Shown: piece by piece, positions 37,298 through 46,254 of the stretch
Position numbering within the stretch: position 1 is the stretch's first letter
Layout of the letters: the number at the start of each line of letters is the position of its first letter
Assembly: GCF_000402035.1 (NCBI RefSeq)
Contig: NC_021287.1
Coordinates: 558,001-622,000 of the forward strand
Source of the DNA: Caballeronia insecticola
GTDB lineage: Bacteria; Pseudomonadota; Gammaproteobacteria; Burkholderiales; Burkholderiaceae
Direction of reading: 5' to 3'
Length of the DNA stretch: 64,000 nucleotides
The notes under the pieces: generated by a model
What the model was told of the DNA's origin: nothing
The model's input: only the letters and a program-made list of their open reading frames with translations
Databases searched by the model: none
Position numbers and translations under genes: made by a program

Positions 37298-37873
37298 TCA
37301 TCCTAGACGTTGCCACGGCGCACGCGGCGACACTTCGAGCGATTCGCCCGGCGCGAGTCCGAGAGCGAAGAGGTCGAGCGCGCCGACCGCCACGCGCACG
37401 AGCCGCAAGGTCGGGAATCCGGCGGCCGCCGTCATGCGCCTGACCTGCCGGTTCTTGCCTTCGGTGATGGCGAGTTCGATCCAGGTCGTCGGGATCGCGG
37501 CGCGATAGCGGATCGGCGGATTGCGCGGCCAGAGCGCTTCGATCTGCTCCGCCGCGACGAACGCGGTGCGGCACGGGCGCGTCACATAGTCGCCGAGATC
37601 GATGCCTTTCGCGAGGTGCGCGAGCACGGCATCGTCGGGTGCGCCTTCGACTTGCGCCCAGTATCGCTTGACGAGCTTATGGCGCGGCTCGGCGATGCGG
37701 GCCTGCAGCGCGCCGTCGTCGGTGAGGAGCAGCAGGCCTTCGCTGTCGGCGTCAAGTCTGCCTGCCGGATACACGCCCGGCGTCTTCACCCAGTCGCCGA
37801 GCGACGCGCGCGTCTCGTGCGCCGAGAATTGGCAGATCGTGCCGAACGGTTTGTTGAGAGCGATGAGTGGCAT
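37298..37873 (-). CDS. rluE: 23S rRNA pseudouridine synthase, RluE type
   Basis: 191-residue RsuA-type pseudouridine synthase lacking the N-terminal S4 domain, like RluE, which modifies U2457 of 23S rRNA in E. coli. LIALNKPFGTICQFS opens the domain. The catalytic Asp motif is PAGRLDADSEGLLLLT (Asp in GRLDAD, near residue 42). KRYWAQVEG and the late EGKNRQVRRM block follow, all typical of the family. Lone gene, divergent from icd. The family is certain; the precise target uridine is by similarity. Confidence 0.9.
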   Translation of the reverse strand: MPLIALNKPFGTICQFSAHETRASLGDWVKTPGVYPAGRLDADSEGLLLLTDDGALQARIAEPRHKLVKRYWAQVEGAPDDAVLAHLAKGIDLGDYVTRPCRTAFVAAEQIEALWPRNPPIRYRAAIPTTWIELAITEGKNRQVRRMTAAAGFPTLRLVRVAVGALDLFALGLAPGESLEVSPRAPWQRLG

Positions 37874-38056
37874 CGAAAAAGCAAAGGAGGAGGGCGCGCG
37901 GGGCGAACGGATCCGGCATCTTAAAGCATGCGCGCGCGAGCTTTCGCGCCGCGCGCCCGCGTGCCGGCATGGTTAGAATGACGTTCTGGCACCATCGCGT
38001 GCGGCAATATCGCGCATGCTGCGTCCCGTGCATGCATTCCGCTCTATACAGTTGCA

Positions 38057-38095
38057 GTTTGCTTCGACCGTTTGCTTCGACAGTTTGCTTCCAAT
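38057..38095. repeat. Three tandem 13-bp repeats upstream of icd
   Basis: GTTTGCTTCGACC (38057-38069), GTTTGCTTCGACA (38070-38082) and GTTTGCTTCCAAT (38083-38095) stand in tandem 28-66 bp upstream of the icd ATG. Copies one and two differ at one base; copy three diverges at its end. The spacing is slightly more than one helix turn, so a protein could bind them in an array (inference). Confidence 0.75.
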
Positions 38096-38122
38096 CAAGC
38101 CCGGCCTTATCTGGAGTCGACC

Positions 38123-39379
38123 ATGCCGTATCAGCACATCAAGGTTCCGGCGGACGGTGACAAGATCACCGTCAACGCGGATTTCTCGCTCAACGTTTCC
38201 GATCAGCCGATCATCCCGTACATCGAGGGCGACGGCACGGGCGTCGACATTACGCCGGTGATGATCAAGGTCGTCGACGCAGCGGTGGAAAAGGCCTACG
38301 GCGGCAAGCGCAAGATTCACTGGATGGAAATCTACGCGGGCGAGAAGGCGACGCGCGTCTACGGCCCCGACGTGTGGCTGCCGGACGAGACGCTCGACGT
38401 GGTGAAGGACTACATCGTGTCGATCAAGGGGCCGCTCACGACGCCCGTCGGCGGCGGCATCCGCTCGCTGAACGTGGCGCTGCGTCAGCAACTCGATCTG
38501 TATGTCTGCCTGCGGCCGGTGCGCTACTTCAAGGGCGTGCCGTCGCCGGTGCGCGAGCCCGAGAAGATCGACATGGTGATCTTCCGCGAAAACTCGGAGG
38601 ACATTTACGCGGGCGTCGAATGGCCGGCGGATTCGCCCGAGGCGAAGAAGGTCATCAAGTTCCTGCGCGAGGAAATGGGCGTGAAAAAGATCCGGTTCCC
38701 GGATTCGTCGGGTCTCGGCATCAAGCCCGTGTCGCGCGAAGGTACGGAGCGGCTCGTGCGCAAGGCGATCCAGTATGCAATCGACCACGACCGCCGTTCG
38801 GTCACGCTCGTGCACAAGGGCAACATCATGAAGTTCACCGAAGGCGCGTTCCGCGATTACGGCTACGCGCTCGCGCAGAAGGAATTCGGCGCGGAACTGA
38901 TCGACGGCGGTCCGTGGATGAAGGTCAAGAATCCGAAGTCGGGCAGCGATATCGTCGTGAAGGACGTGATCGCCGACGCGTTCCTCCAGCAAATTCTCCT
39001 GCGCCCGGCCGAGTACGACGTGATCGCCACGCTCAATCTGAACGGCGACTACATTTCGGACGCGCTCGCGGCGCAGGTGGGCGGCATTGGCATCGCGCCG
39101 GGCGCGAACATGTCGGATTCCGTCGCGATGTTCGAAGCGACGCACGGCACGGCGCCCAAGTACGCCGGCAAGGATTATGTGAACCCCGGTTCGGAAATAC
39201 TTTCCGCCGAAATGATGTTGCGCCATCTCGGCTGGTCCGAGGCGGCGGATAAAATCATTTCGTCGATGGAGCAATCGATATTATCGAAACGCGTCACCTA
39301 CGATTTCGCACGGCTGATGGAAGGCGCGACGCAAGTTTCTTGCTCGGGATTCGGCGAGGTGATGATCGATAATATGTAG
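38123..39379 (+). CDS. icd: Isocitrate dehydrogenase, NADP-type
   Basis: 418-residue TCA-cycle enzyme converting isocitrate to 2-oxoglutarate and CO2 with NADP. It has normal length for the homodimeric E. coli-type enzyme. Visible are [14 protein letters not shown] at the N-terminus, the substrate loop [17 protein letters not shown] with the regulatory Ser region, the [10 protein letters not shown] block, and the C-terminal [16 protein letters not shown]. The ATG at 38123 (MPYQHIKVP) has CTGGAG just upstream and is the family start. The leader holds three 13-bp repeats, and a strong terminator follows. Confidence 0.97.
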   Translation: MPYQHIKVPADGDKITVNADFSLNVSDQPIIPYIEGDGTGVDITPVMIKVVDAAVEKAYGGKRKIHWMEIYAGEKATRVYGPDVWLPDETLDVVKDYIVSIKGPLTTPVGGGIRSLNVALRQQLDLYVCLRPVRYFKGVPSPVREPEKIDMVIFRENSEDIYAGVEWPADSPEAKKVIKFLREEMGVKKIRFPDSSGLGIKPVSREGTERLVRKAIQYAIDHDRRSVTLVHKGNIMKFTEGAFRDYGYALAQKEFGAELIDGGPWMKVKNPKSGSDIVVKDVIADAFLQQILLRPAEYDVIATLNLNGDYISDALAAQVGGIGIAPGANMSDSVAMFEATHGTAPKYAGKDYVNPGSEILSAEMMLRHLGWSEAADKIISSMEQSILSKRVTYDFARLMEGATQVSCSGFGEVMIDNM

Positions 39380-39417
39380 GAACTCACCTATAGTTTGTCG
39401 TGGTAATGCGAATTTTG

Positions 39418-39454
39418 AAAAACCCCGTAAGGCCTACGCCTTCCGGGGTTTTTA
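39418..39454 (+). terminator. Terminator of icd
   Basis: AAAACCCCG with a TAAGGC extension pairs with GCCTT-CCGGGGTTTT, followed by a T-run, about 40 bp past the icd stop. This is a classic intrinsic terminator. Confidence 0.9.
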
Positions 39455-39508
39455 TTTTGCAACGTTGCCGCATATATATAGGCGAAACGATGCTTAAAGC
39501 GCGGGCGC

Positions 39509-39536
39509 AAAAAAACCCGGCGCAAACGCCGGGTTT
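39509..39536 (-). terminator. Terminator of the cold-shock gene
   Basis: AAACCCGGCG (39513-39522) pairs with CGCCGGGTTT (39527-39536) around a 4-nt loop. Read on the minus strand it is followed by a U7 run, 26 bp past the csp stop. Confidence 0.92.
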
Positions 39537-39561
39537 CGCGAGGCTCAGGCCGATCGAACGG

Positions 39562-39768
39562 TCAGGCAGCTTCCTGGATGTTCGATGCTTGCTTGCCCTT
39601 CGGTCCCTGGACGATTTCGAAGGACACCTTCTGGCCTTCCTTGAGCGTCTTGAAACCTGTCATTTGAATCGCCGAGAAATGTGCAAACAGATCCTCGCCG
39701 CCTTCATCGGGCGTGATGAATCCGTAGCCTTTCGCGTCGTTAAACCATTTGACCGTACCAGTAGACAT
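39562..39768 (-). CDS. Cold-shock protein, CspA family
   Basis: 68-residue single OB-fold nucleic-acid chaperone. RNP1 reads KGYGFIT (13-19) and RNP2 LFAHFSAI (27-34), both intact, with the family opening [11 protein letters not shown]. Start at 39768 is the family start; the 22-codon upstream extension is spurious. A promoter 150 bp upstream predicts a leader of about 145 nt, as in cspA-type messages that fold to sense temperature. Only cold-shock induction by similarity can be proposed. It has its own terminator. Confidence 0.95.
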   Translation of the reverse strand: MSTGTVKWFNDAKGYGFITPDEGGEDLFAHFSAIQMTGFKTLKEGQKVSFEIVQGPKGKQASNIQEAA

Positions 39769-39917
39769 TCGTACATCCCCTCTAACTCTTGTCGCAACCC
39801 AGAGCACGCTCGAAAAGCGCGGCGGCCACCCCACATTGTGAACCGCCCCCTCCGCACTAGCTCACCTCGGCCATTTTTCGTCCGTGGAATGGCCCCCCGG
39901 AAAAAAGTGCCAGTTTG

Positions 39918-39946
39918 ATTGTTAAATCTCTTAAATCGAGTGTCAA
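39918..39946 (-). promoter_or_regulatory. Sigma-70 promoter of the cold-shock gene
   Basis: On the minus strand a perfect -35 TTGACA (39946-39941) is followed after 17 nt by -10 AACAAT (39923-39918). The predicted transcript begins about 145 nt before the csp ATG. Confidence 0.75.
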
Positions 39947-40257
39947 GGAATTTTTGGGATGGCCGTTAAGCTCGTTGCAAAGACCACATTCGTAGGGTAA
40001 TTCCTGCTTTGCGTGTGCGGCGCCGTCCAAGCAAGTCACCTTGAAAAGTCGCATAATCGTCTCACTTGTGTGATACCGGCGGCACTGAAGACAGGTGGTC
40101 CGGTTTGTTTTTTTTGAAGCTGTGCGATACTGGGTTCGACGAGGTGCAAGCGGGCCGCGCCGAACCGTTGGGCAGCGGCAGGACTAGATGGACCGTCGCT
40201 GCGCGAGCGCGTTTTCAGCATTTCATTTCGGTCAGTAGGCCGATGCTGGAGCGGCGA

Positions 40258-40285
40258 TTGCGAGGACGTCCTTGTTGTTTAGAAT
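40258..40285 (+). promoter_or_regulatory. Promoter of clpS-clpA, predicting a leaderless message
   Basis: -35 TTGCGA (40258-40263), 16-nt spacer, -10 TAGAAT (40280-40285). The clpS ATG begins only 7 nt after the -10, where the transcript itself should start, and no Shine-Dalgarno sequence precedes it. Confidence 0.55.
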
Positions 40286-40291
40286 GGATGT

Positions 40292-40606
40292 ATGGCGACC
40301 AATCCCAACAAGCAGGACGGCACGGTACTGGAGCGGCAGGAGCAGAAGCTCAAGAAGCCGGCCATGTACAAGGTGGTGCTGCTGAATGACGACTTCACGC
40401 CGATGGAATTCGTCGTGATGGTGGTGCAGGAATACTTCAATAAAGATCGTGAGACTGCGACGCAGATCATGCTGAAGGTTCATCGCGAAGGCAGGGGAGT
40501 TTGTGGGGTCTACACGCGAGACATTGCGTCGACCAAAGTTGAGCAAGTCGTTAGCCATGCAAGGCAAGCGGGACATCCGCTGCAATGCGTGATGGAGGAA
40601 GCATGA
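40292..40606 (+). CDS. clpS: ClpS adaptor of the ClpAP protease
   Basis: 104-residue adaptor that binds N-degron substrates and docks on the ClpA N-domain. The N-terminal tail is flexible (residues 1-30). The core has [18 protein letters not shown], holding the Asn-Asp pair of the N-degron pocket, then the [16 protein letters not shown] segment. The ATG at 40292 has no ribosome site and lies 7 nt after a promoter -10 box. A second ATG four bases upstream (40288) is out of frame. It overlaps clpA by 4 bp, the usual arrangement. Confidence 0.97.
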   Translation: MATNPNKQDGTVLERQEQKLKKPAMYKVVLLNDDFTPMEFVVMVVQEYFNKDRETATQIMLKVHREGRGVCGVYTRDIASTKVEQVVSHARQAGHPLQCVMEEA

Positions 40607-42906
40607 TTGCCCAGGAACTGGAAGTCAGTCTGCACATGGCGTTTATGGAAGCACGTCAGGCGCGGCATGAGTTCATAACGGTCGAGCATCTGTTGCTTGC
40701 CCTGTTGGACAATCCGACCGCGGCTGAAGTGTTGCGTGCCTGCGCAGCCAACATTGAAGATTTGCGGCAGAACCTGCGCAATTTCATTCATGACAACACG
40801 CCGACCGTGCCCGGCACGGACGACGTCGATACACAGCCGACGCTGGGTTTCCAGCGCGTGATCCAGCGCGCGATCATGCATGTGCAATCGACCTCGAACG
40901 GCAAGAAGGAAGTGACCGGCGCCAACGTGCTGGTTGCGATCTTCGGCGAGAAGGATTCGCACGCGGTCTACTACCTGCAACAGCAGGGCGTAACGCGGCT
41001 CGATGTCGTGAATTTCATTTCGCATGGCATCGCCAAGACGAACAGCGGCGATGCGGCCAAGGCCAACAGCGAAGCGAATCCGGAATCGGAAGACGCCGCT
41101 GCGCAGAAGGAAACGCCGCTTGCGCAATTCACGCAGAACCTGAACCAGCTCGCTAAGGACGGCAAGATCGATCCGCTGATCGGCCGCGAACCGGAAGTCG
41201 AGCGCGTGGTGCAGGTGCTGTGCCGCCGCCGCAAGAACAATCCGCTGCTCGTCGGTGAAGCCGGCGTGGGCAAGACCGCGATCGCCGAAGGTCTCGCGTG
41301 GCGCATCACGCGCGGCGAAGTGCCGGACATTCTCGCCGACGCGCAGGTGTATTCGCTCGACATGGGCGCGCTGCTCGCGGGCACGAAGTATCGCGGCGAT
41401 TTCGAACAGCGTCTCAAGACGGTGCTCAAGGAACTGAAGGAGCGTCCGCACGCCATTCTGTTCATCGACGAAATTCATACGCTGATCGGCGCGGGTGCGG
41501 CATCGGGCGGCACGCTGGATGCATCGAATCTGCTCAAGCCGGCGTTGTCGTCGGGGCAGCTGAAGTGCATCGGCGCGACCACGTTCACAGAATATCGCGG
41601 CATCTTCGAGAAGGACGCGGCGCTCTCGCGGCGCTTCCAGAAGGTCGATGTGACCGAGCCGTCCGTCGAGCAGACCATCGCGATTTTGCGTGGCCTCAAG
41701 ACGCGCTTCGAAGAACATCACGGCGTGAAGTATTCGTCGGGTGCGCTGTCGGCCGCGGCGGAGTTGTCGGCGCGCTTCATCACGGATCGTCATCTGCCGG
41801 ACAAGGCGATCGACGTGATCGACGAAGCGGGCGCGGCGCAACGCATCCTGCCGAAGTCGAAGCAGAAGAAGACTATCGGCAAGAGCGAGATCGAAGAGAT
41901 CATCTCGAAGATCGCACGCGTGCCGCCGCAAAGCGTGTCGCAAGACGACCGCAGCAAGTTGCAGACGCTCGATCGCGACCTGAAGGCCGTTGTGTTCGGT
42001 CAGGATCCGGCCATCGATGCGCTGTCGGCATCGATCAAGATGGCGCGCGCGGGTCTCGGCAAAATGGACAAGCCGATCGGCGCGTTCCTGTTCTCGGGCC
42101 CGACCGGCGTCGGCAAGACCGAAGTCGCGAAGCAACTGGCGTTCACGCTCGGCATCGAACTGCTGCGCTTCGACATGTCGGAGTACATGGAGCGTCACGC
42201 GGTGAGCCGCTTGATCGGTGCGCCGCCGGGATATGTCGGGTTCGATCAGGGCGGTCTGCTGACCGAAGCTGTCACGAAGAAGCCGCACTGCGTGCTGCTG
42301 CTGGACGAAATCGAGAAGGCGCATCCGGACATCTACAACGTGCTGCTGCAGGTGATGGACCACGGCACGCTGACGGATAACAACGGCCGCAAGGCGGATT
42401 TCCGCAACGTCATCATCATCATGACGACGAACGCGGGCGCGGAGGCAATGGGCAAAGCGGTGATCGGTTTCACGTCGCGGCGCGAGTCGGGCGACGAAAT
42501 GGCCGACATCAAGCGCATGTTCACGCCGGAGTTCCGCAACCGTCTGGACGCGATCATCAGCTTCCGTTCGCTGGACGAGGAAATCATCCTGCGTGTGGTC
42601 GACAAGTTCCTCATGCAACTGGAAGATCAGCTGCACGAGAAGAAGGTCGATGCGGTCTTCACCGACGCCTTGCGCAAGCATCTGGCGAAGCACGGTTTCG
42701 ATCCTCTGATGGGCGCGCGGCCAATGCAGCGTCTGATTCAGGACACGATCCGTCGTGCGCTGGCCGACGAACTGCTGTTCGGCAAGCTCGTCAACGGCGG
42801 CCGCGTGACCGTGGACGCCGATGCCGAGGACAAGGTGCAGATCACCTTCGACGAGAACTCGACGCCGCCGCGCAATCCGAATCCGGAAGCGATCGAAGTC
42901 GATTGA
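40603..42906 (+). CDS. clpA: ATP-dependent Clp protease ATPase subunit ClpA
   Basis: 767-residue AAA+ unfoldase that feeds substrates to ClpP. The N-domain spans residues 1-145 ([14 protein letters not shown], the family start). The first ATPase domain has Walker A GEAGVGKT near 222 and Walker B ILFIDEIH. The second has Walker A GPTGVGKT near 503 and Walker [13 protein letters not shown]. ClpA-type C-terminal sensor [11 protein letters not shown] follows. Start at 40603 overlaps the clpS stop (ATGA). Six codons further upstream an ATG exists but gives no family sequence. A strong terminator follows. Confidence 0.97.
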   Translation: MIAQELEVSLHMAFMEARQARHEFITVEHLLLALLDNPTAAEVLRACAANIEDLRQNLRNFIHDNTPTVPGTDDVDTQPTLGFQRVIQRAIMHVQSTSNGKKEVTGANVLVAIFGEKDSHAVYYLQQQGVTRLDVVNFISHGIAKTNSGDAAKANSEANPESEDAAAQKETPLAQFTQNLNQLAKDGKIDPLIGREPEVERVVQVLCRRRKNNPLLVGEAGVGKTAIAEGLAWRITRGEVPDILADAQVYSLDMGALLAGTKYRGDFEQRLKTVLKELKERPHAILFIDEIHTLIGAGAASGGTLDASNLLKPALSSGQLKCIGATTFTEYRGIFEKDAALSRRFQKVDVTEPSVEQTIAILRGLKTRFEEHHGVKYSSGALSAAAELSARFITDRHLPDKAIDVIDEAGAAQRILPKSKQKKTIGKSEIEEIISKIARVPPQSVSQDDRSKLQTLDRDLKAVVFGQDPAIDALSASIKMARAGLGKMDKPIGAFLFSGPTGVGKTEVAKQLAFTLGIELLRFDMSEYMERHAVSRLIGAPPGYVGFDQGGLLTEAVTKKPHCVLLLDEIEKAHPDIYNVLLQVMDHGTLTDNNGRKADFRNVIIIMTTNAGAEAMGKAVIGFTSRRESGDEMADIKRMFTPEFRNRLDAIISFRSLDEEIILRVVDKFLMQLEDQLHEKKVDAVFTDALRKHLAKHGFDPLMGARPMQRLIQDTIRRALADELLFGKLVNGGRVTVDADAEDKVQITFDENSTPPRNPNPEAIEVD

Positions 42907-42928
42907 CAGCAGGTTTCTCGCAGGGAAA

Positions 42929-42966
42929 ACAAAAACGGCGCGGATCAAATCCGCGCCGTTTTTTTT
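42929..42966. terminator. Bidirectional terminator after clpA
   Basis: AACGGCGCGGAT (42934-42945) pairs with ATCCGCGCCGTT (42949-42960) around a 3-nt loop, with A-run before and T-run after. It serves clpA and also the convergent 836-residue gene, whose stop is at 42977. Confidence 0.95.
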
Positions 42967-42976
42967 GCCTCGGGCC

Positions 42977-45487
42977 TTAGGAATCCAGCGAGATCGGATT
43001 ATCCATATAGGCATTCAGCTTTTGCCGGACCCATGAGTCCGGATTCCCGATCGTCGTCACGATGCCTGTGGTCGCGCCGCCGCCCAGCAACACGGTGAAG
43101 ATCCCGCGCAGTGGAAAGTCTCCGTAGAGCGGGGCCGAAATATCGAACGGTTCGGAGCGGATGAACATGTCCGTGACCGTTGCGCCCATGTACTGCTGGA
43201 ACGCTTCGGGAAACTGCAGCGCAAGAATGGTCGGATTGACGTTGTGATAATCCGAGCCGATCGCCGGATCGCCGAGCAGACAACTTCCGCCCGTGCCCCA
43301 GTGTTGCGAATCGAAATCCTGCGCCACTGCGTCGGTCGTGGACGGAATGCGGCTGGCGGGAATCTGCCACGGCATGACCGGCAACTTGAGCGCGCGGCTC
43401 ACGGCCTTGCAGAAGTCGAAGTAGCGATTCCATTCGCGCGGGCCGTAACAGTATCCGTTGACGTAGGCGCGTTGCGTGAAGTCGTCGGCCTCGTAACGGT
43501 CAATGGCGAGGAAGTCGGGCGTGTAGGGCGCGTCGTACACGCCGAGGCTGGACATGTAGTCTGCCGTCTGCTGCGCCATCTTCACGGGATCGACATCGTC
43601 CTGATAGATCCACTCGGAATAGCCCACGCCCCACAGATTGATCTGCCAGCCGAACGTGACCTGCGGCGCGATGGTGCGCGTGAGCCAGTTCACGGCGAGA
43701 ACATAGCCAGCAATGTTCTCGGTGACGTCGGAGGGGATCGCCGCGCTGATCGACCAGTGATCGAGGGCCGTCTGCAACGGCGCACGTACCGGCATGGCGT
43801 AGGTCGGCCCGAAGTTGGCCTGCTGGCATGCGCCCAGAAAGTCCGGATTGACGATGAAACCCGCCGGCACCGGATGCTCCGCGTCGATGGCTTCGTTGGC
43901 AATGTTGAGCGCCAGGATGTAGTTCGCGAAGCTGTGCGCGTGTGCGTCAGAGTCCGCGAGCTGGCCCGGCGTGTTGCCGAGAGAAAGGTTGCAGGTATAG
44001 GACACGAGCACAGGCAACACCGGCTGGACTTTGCCCAGATCAGCCTCGACGTTGCGCGCGAGCGAGATGGTCGCGCGGGTCTGCGGATCGTCGGTCAGGT
44101 ACACGCTCGCGTCGCCGGCGCCGTCCGTTCCCGCGTAGTCGAACAGCGACGTGGCGCGTGCCGCGACGAAATCCGCCTCGTTGCTCGGAACGAGATCCGT
44201 ACAGCCGCCGAACGACAGGTAGTTCGTGAAGCCGGGCACGATGAGGTTCGCGGATGTCGTCACGTTCACGGCGAGCCGCGTGCTGCCATTGCTGGACACG
44301 GTGAGGGACGACGGTGCATCGACGGTATGGACGACGCTTGCGTGAAGAAAGTCGCTCGCGATCACGCTGTAGTCGCCCGGCTGCACGAGGGCCGTGAACG
44401 AGGTCTGCTGTGACTCGGACGAGACGCTCTGCACGTAGCTCATCGAGGTACCGGTCAGCCGTATCTGGATCTCATGGTCGATTGCCTGATCCGAGGTGAC
44501 GTCGATGGGCAGCGTGACGTATCCCGCCGTGGAGACGTTCACCGCCTTCACCATCGAATCGCTGATCGTTACGGTCTGCAGTGCGTTCGCCAACGTGATG
44601 TCGGGCACCGAGAATGAATACGTGACATCGTTGAGTGCGATGCTCCGGATCGTCACGCGCGCGGTTCCGGAAGCAGGGAGCTGTCGCAGCGACGTGACGC
44701 TGTTTGTGGTTGCGTCGAATTCGGCGAAGGTCGTGCCTTCCGCTGCATCGGTCACGGTGACGTGCAGCGCTTCCGTCGACAATCCGCTCAGCGATGCAAT
44801 CGCAATGTCGAGTGCGCCGTAGTGCTCGACTGTGCCGAAGCTCGCATTGAGCGATGTCGTCTGACCCGCGACGATATCGACCGAACTCTTATCGACCATC
44901 AGCGGAGCGATGACCGTCTGATCGCTCGTGCTGACAGGGTTGGCCGTCACGCCATACGTGCCTTGCTCCAGCTGCGAACTGCACGTGTCGCCGTAGCACA
45001 GCGGAACGGTGATGACCGTTGCGCCCTGGGTCAGTGTCAGCGTGGGCGTGATGCCGGCGAGCGCGGGATCGGGTGGCGGTGGACACGAGTAAGACAGCGT
45101 GCCCTGGATGGCGGGCGCTTCGTCCGCGGCGAACACGAACGAGTTGAGCCAGGTGTCGGGGTCCGAGACGATATCGCCGTTGATGCCGATCGTGATCTGA
45201 TCCGCAGGCTGCATCGTATAGCTCGTGGTGTAGCCGATCGTCGCCGTGACATCGTATGTGCCGTCGCCCAACTGGGACACGTCGGCGCTGATATCGCCGA
45301 TCACATACACGGTATAGGCAGGGTTGATGGCCGTGTAGTCCAGACTCGCCGGCGAGTGAAAATTGAACGCGAGATATTCGTCGACAGTGACCGCGCTACC
45401 GTCTTCGTAGCGCAGATTGGAGACGATCATCGTGCCATACCATTCATTGGCGCCAGCGCCGACGATTGCATCGTAGAGAATCTTCAT
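42977..45487 (-). CDS. Large accessory protein of unknown function, modular
   Basis: 836 residues; I do not recognise a family. Residues 1-~430 are a chain of Thr/Ser/Val-rich, beta-sandwich-like segments, with repeated TYDVTATIGY / TYGVTANPV / DYSVIASDF-type strands as in Ig-like or carbohydrate-binding modules. Residues ~440-836 look like a TIM-barrel enzyme: VLPVLVSYTCNL, VTFGWQINLWGVG, DFLAIDRYEADDF and LPVMPWQIPASRIP read as successive strands with acidic residues at their ends, as in glycoside hydrolases (inference). Although it looks extracellular, it begins MKILYDAIVGAGANEW and has no signal peptide. CTGGAG lies 6 nt before the ATG. It sits between clpA and dut with AT-rich DNA upstream, suggesting an inserted accessory gene. 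Confidence 0.75.
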   Translation of the reverse strand: MKILYDAIVGAGANEWYGTMIVSNLRYEDGSAVTVDEYLAFNFHSPASLDYTAINPAYTVYVIGDISADVSQLGDGTYDVTATIGYTTSYTMQPADQITIGINGDIVSDPDTWLNSFVFAADEAPAIQGTLSYSCPPPPDPALAGITPTLTLTQGATVITVPLCYGDTCSSQLEQGTYGVTANPVSTSDQTVIAPLMVDKSSVDIVAGQTTSLNASFGTVEHYGALDIAIASLSGLSTEALHVTVTDAAEGTTFAEFDATTNSVTSLRQLPASGTARVTIRSIALNDVTYSFSVPDITLANALQTVTISDSMVKAVNVSTAGYVTLPIDVTSDQAIDHEIQIRLTGTSMSYVQSVSSESQQTSFTALVQPGDYSVIASDFLHASVVHTVDAPSSLTVSSNGSTRLAVNVTTSANLIVPGFTNYLSFGGCTDLVPSNEADFVAARATSLFDYAGTDGAGDASVYLTDDPQTRATISLARNVEADLGKVQPVLPVLVSYTCNLSLGNTPGQLADSDAHAHSFANYILALNIANEAIDAEHPVPAGFIVNPDFLGACQQANFGPTYAMPVRAPLQTALDHWSISAAIPSDVTENIAGYVLAVNWLTRTIAPQVTFGWQINLWGVGYSEWIYQDDVDPVKMAQQTADYMSSLGVYDAPYTPDFLAIDRYEADDFTQRAYVNGYCYGPREWNRYFDFCKAVSRALKLPVMPWQIPASRIPSTTDAVAQDFDSQHWGTGGSCLLGDPAIGSDYHNVNPTILALQFPEAFQQYMGATVTDMFIRSEPFDISAPLYGDFPLRGIFTVLLGGGATTGIVTTIGNPDSWVRQKLNAYMDNPISLDS

Positions 45488-45581
45488 GATTAACTCCAGG
45501 GATCTCATGGACCGGACGCGTTCGTCGGGATTGGCGAAGGCTGGTTCGGTCGAGTCTGATGAAGCAACTTCATAAAACTGA

Positions 45582-45609
45582 TATATAGAAGTACTAAGTA
45601 AATAAGTAA
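45582..45609 (-). promoter_or_regulatory. Candidate promoter of the 836-residue gene
   Basis: On the minus strand -35 TTACTT (45609-45604) and -10 TATATA (45587-45582) are 16 nt apart, about 95 bp before the start codon, in a region of AGTAA-type repeats. Confidence 0.4.
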
Positions 45610-45691
45610 TATCGTATGTCGATAGAACCTCCTTGGTTTAGGATTATGGGATTGCTCGCCTCACGTCCATGACTGAGTTATAGAAAGGACT

Positions 45692-45728
45692 CCGAAAAAC
45701 TCGTATAAGAAGAATCCGAGTTTTGCGG
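45692..45728. repeat. Long dyad (12-bp stem with one mismatch)
   Basis: CCGAAAAACTCG (45692-45703) pairs with CGAGTTTTGCGG (45717-45728), with one A/G mismatch, around 13 nt. It sits just before the GGAGGTGA ribosome-site-like sequence at 45727 and about 205 bp upstream of the leftward 836-residue gene. It could be an operator or an RNA hairpin. Confidence 0.6.
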
Positions 45729-45738
45729 AGGTGAACCA

Positions 45739-45873
45739 ATGCTTGCTGGGAAGTTAAAACAGGAGGCGAAACACCAGTCGGGCCGTTGCAGCCCGACTTT
45801 ATTCAGTGCTTGCCCGTGCTGCCGAAACCGCCTGCGCCACGCTCGCTGGTTTCGAAGTCATCGACGATATTGA
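45739..45873 (+). CDS. Possible 44-codon small protein
   Basis: ATG at 45739 preceded by GGAGGTGA, an exceptionally good Shine-Dalgarno match, 4 nt away. The frame gives 44 residues starting [15 protein letters not shown] with several Cys and Arg, and overlaps the 3' end of dut in antisense. The strong ribosome site and the dyad just upstream argue for expression. The overlap with dut and the arginine-rich second half, which is what antisense frames give in this genome, argue against. No family recognised. Confidence 0.25.
   Translation: MLAGKLKQEAKHQSGRCSPTLFSACPCCRNRLRHARWFRSHRRY
45776..45798 (-). terminator. Hairpin after dut
   Basis: AGTCGGGC (45776-45783) pairs with GCCCGACT (45791-45798), directly past the dut stop on the minus strand. 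There is no strong U-run. Confidence 0.5.
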
Positions 45874-46249
45874 ACTGCGCCTGCACCACCGGCACGATCA
45901 CCATCTGCGCCAGGCGTTCCATCGGGTTCAGCGTGAACGCCGCATCGCCGCGATTCCACGTAGATACCATCAGTTGACCTTGATAATCCGAATCGATCAG
46001 CCCGACGAGATTGCCGAGCACGATTCCATGTTTGTGTCCGAGGCCCGAGCGCGGCAGGATCAGCGCGGCGTAGTCCGGATCGGCCAGATGGATGGCGAGG
46101 CCCGTCGGCACGAGCACGGTCTGATGCGGCTCGATCACGAGCGGCGCATCCAGACAGGCGCGCAGATCGAGGCCCGCGCTGCCGGGCGTGGCGTAGGCGG
46201 GCAGGAAGTCGCGCATGCGCGCATCGAGAATCTTGACGTCGAGTTTCAT
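45803..46249 (-). CDS. dut: dUTP diphosphatase
   Basis: 148-residue trimeric dUTPase that removes dUTP and supplies dUMP. All five motifs are visible: [14 protein letters not shown] (motif 1), [16 protein letters not shown] (2), [14 protein letters not shown] (3), [12 protein letters not shown] (4) and the flexible C-terminal [11 protein letters not shown] (5). Full length. It is the last gene of the leftward housekeeping run, normally directly after coaBC; here an oxidoreductase gene lies between, with only 5 bp to dut. Confidence 0.97.
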   Translation of the reverse strand: MKLDVKILDARMRDFLPAYATPGSAGLDLRACLDAPLVIEPHQTVLVPTGLAIHLADPDYAALILPRSGLGHKHGIVLGNLVGLIDSDYQGQLMVSTWNRGDAAFTLNPMERLAQMVIVPVVQAQFNIVDDFETSERGAGGFGSTGKH

Positions 46250-46254
46250 ACGTT

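Larger units (their letters stand above)
39769..40291. other. Divergent csp / clpS intergenic region
   Basis: These 523 bp hold the csp leader and promoter on the left and the clpS promoter at the right end, both listed separately. No gene is seen in between. The frames at 39857-40221 (minus) have no motif. Confidence 0.5.
45488..45802. other. AT-rich region upstream of the 836-residue gene
   Basis: These 315 bp are much richer in A and T than their surroundings. They hold a candidate promoter (45582-45609), a long dyad (45692-45728), the start of a possible small reading frame (45739) and a hairpin after dut (45776-45798), all listed separately. Confidence 0.55.

Noticed and set aside
40510..43014. 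834-codon frame on the minus strand opposite clpA
   Set aside because: Antisense shadow of clpS/clpA; low-complexity, Arg/His/Asp-rich, no family features.
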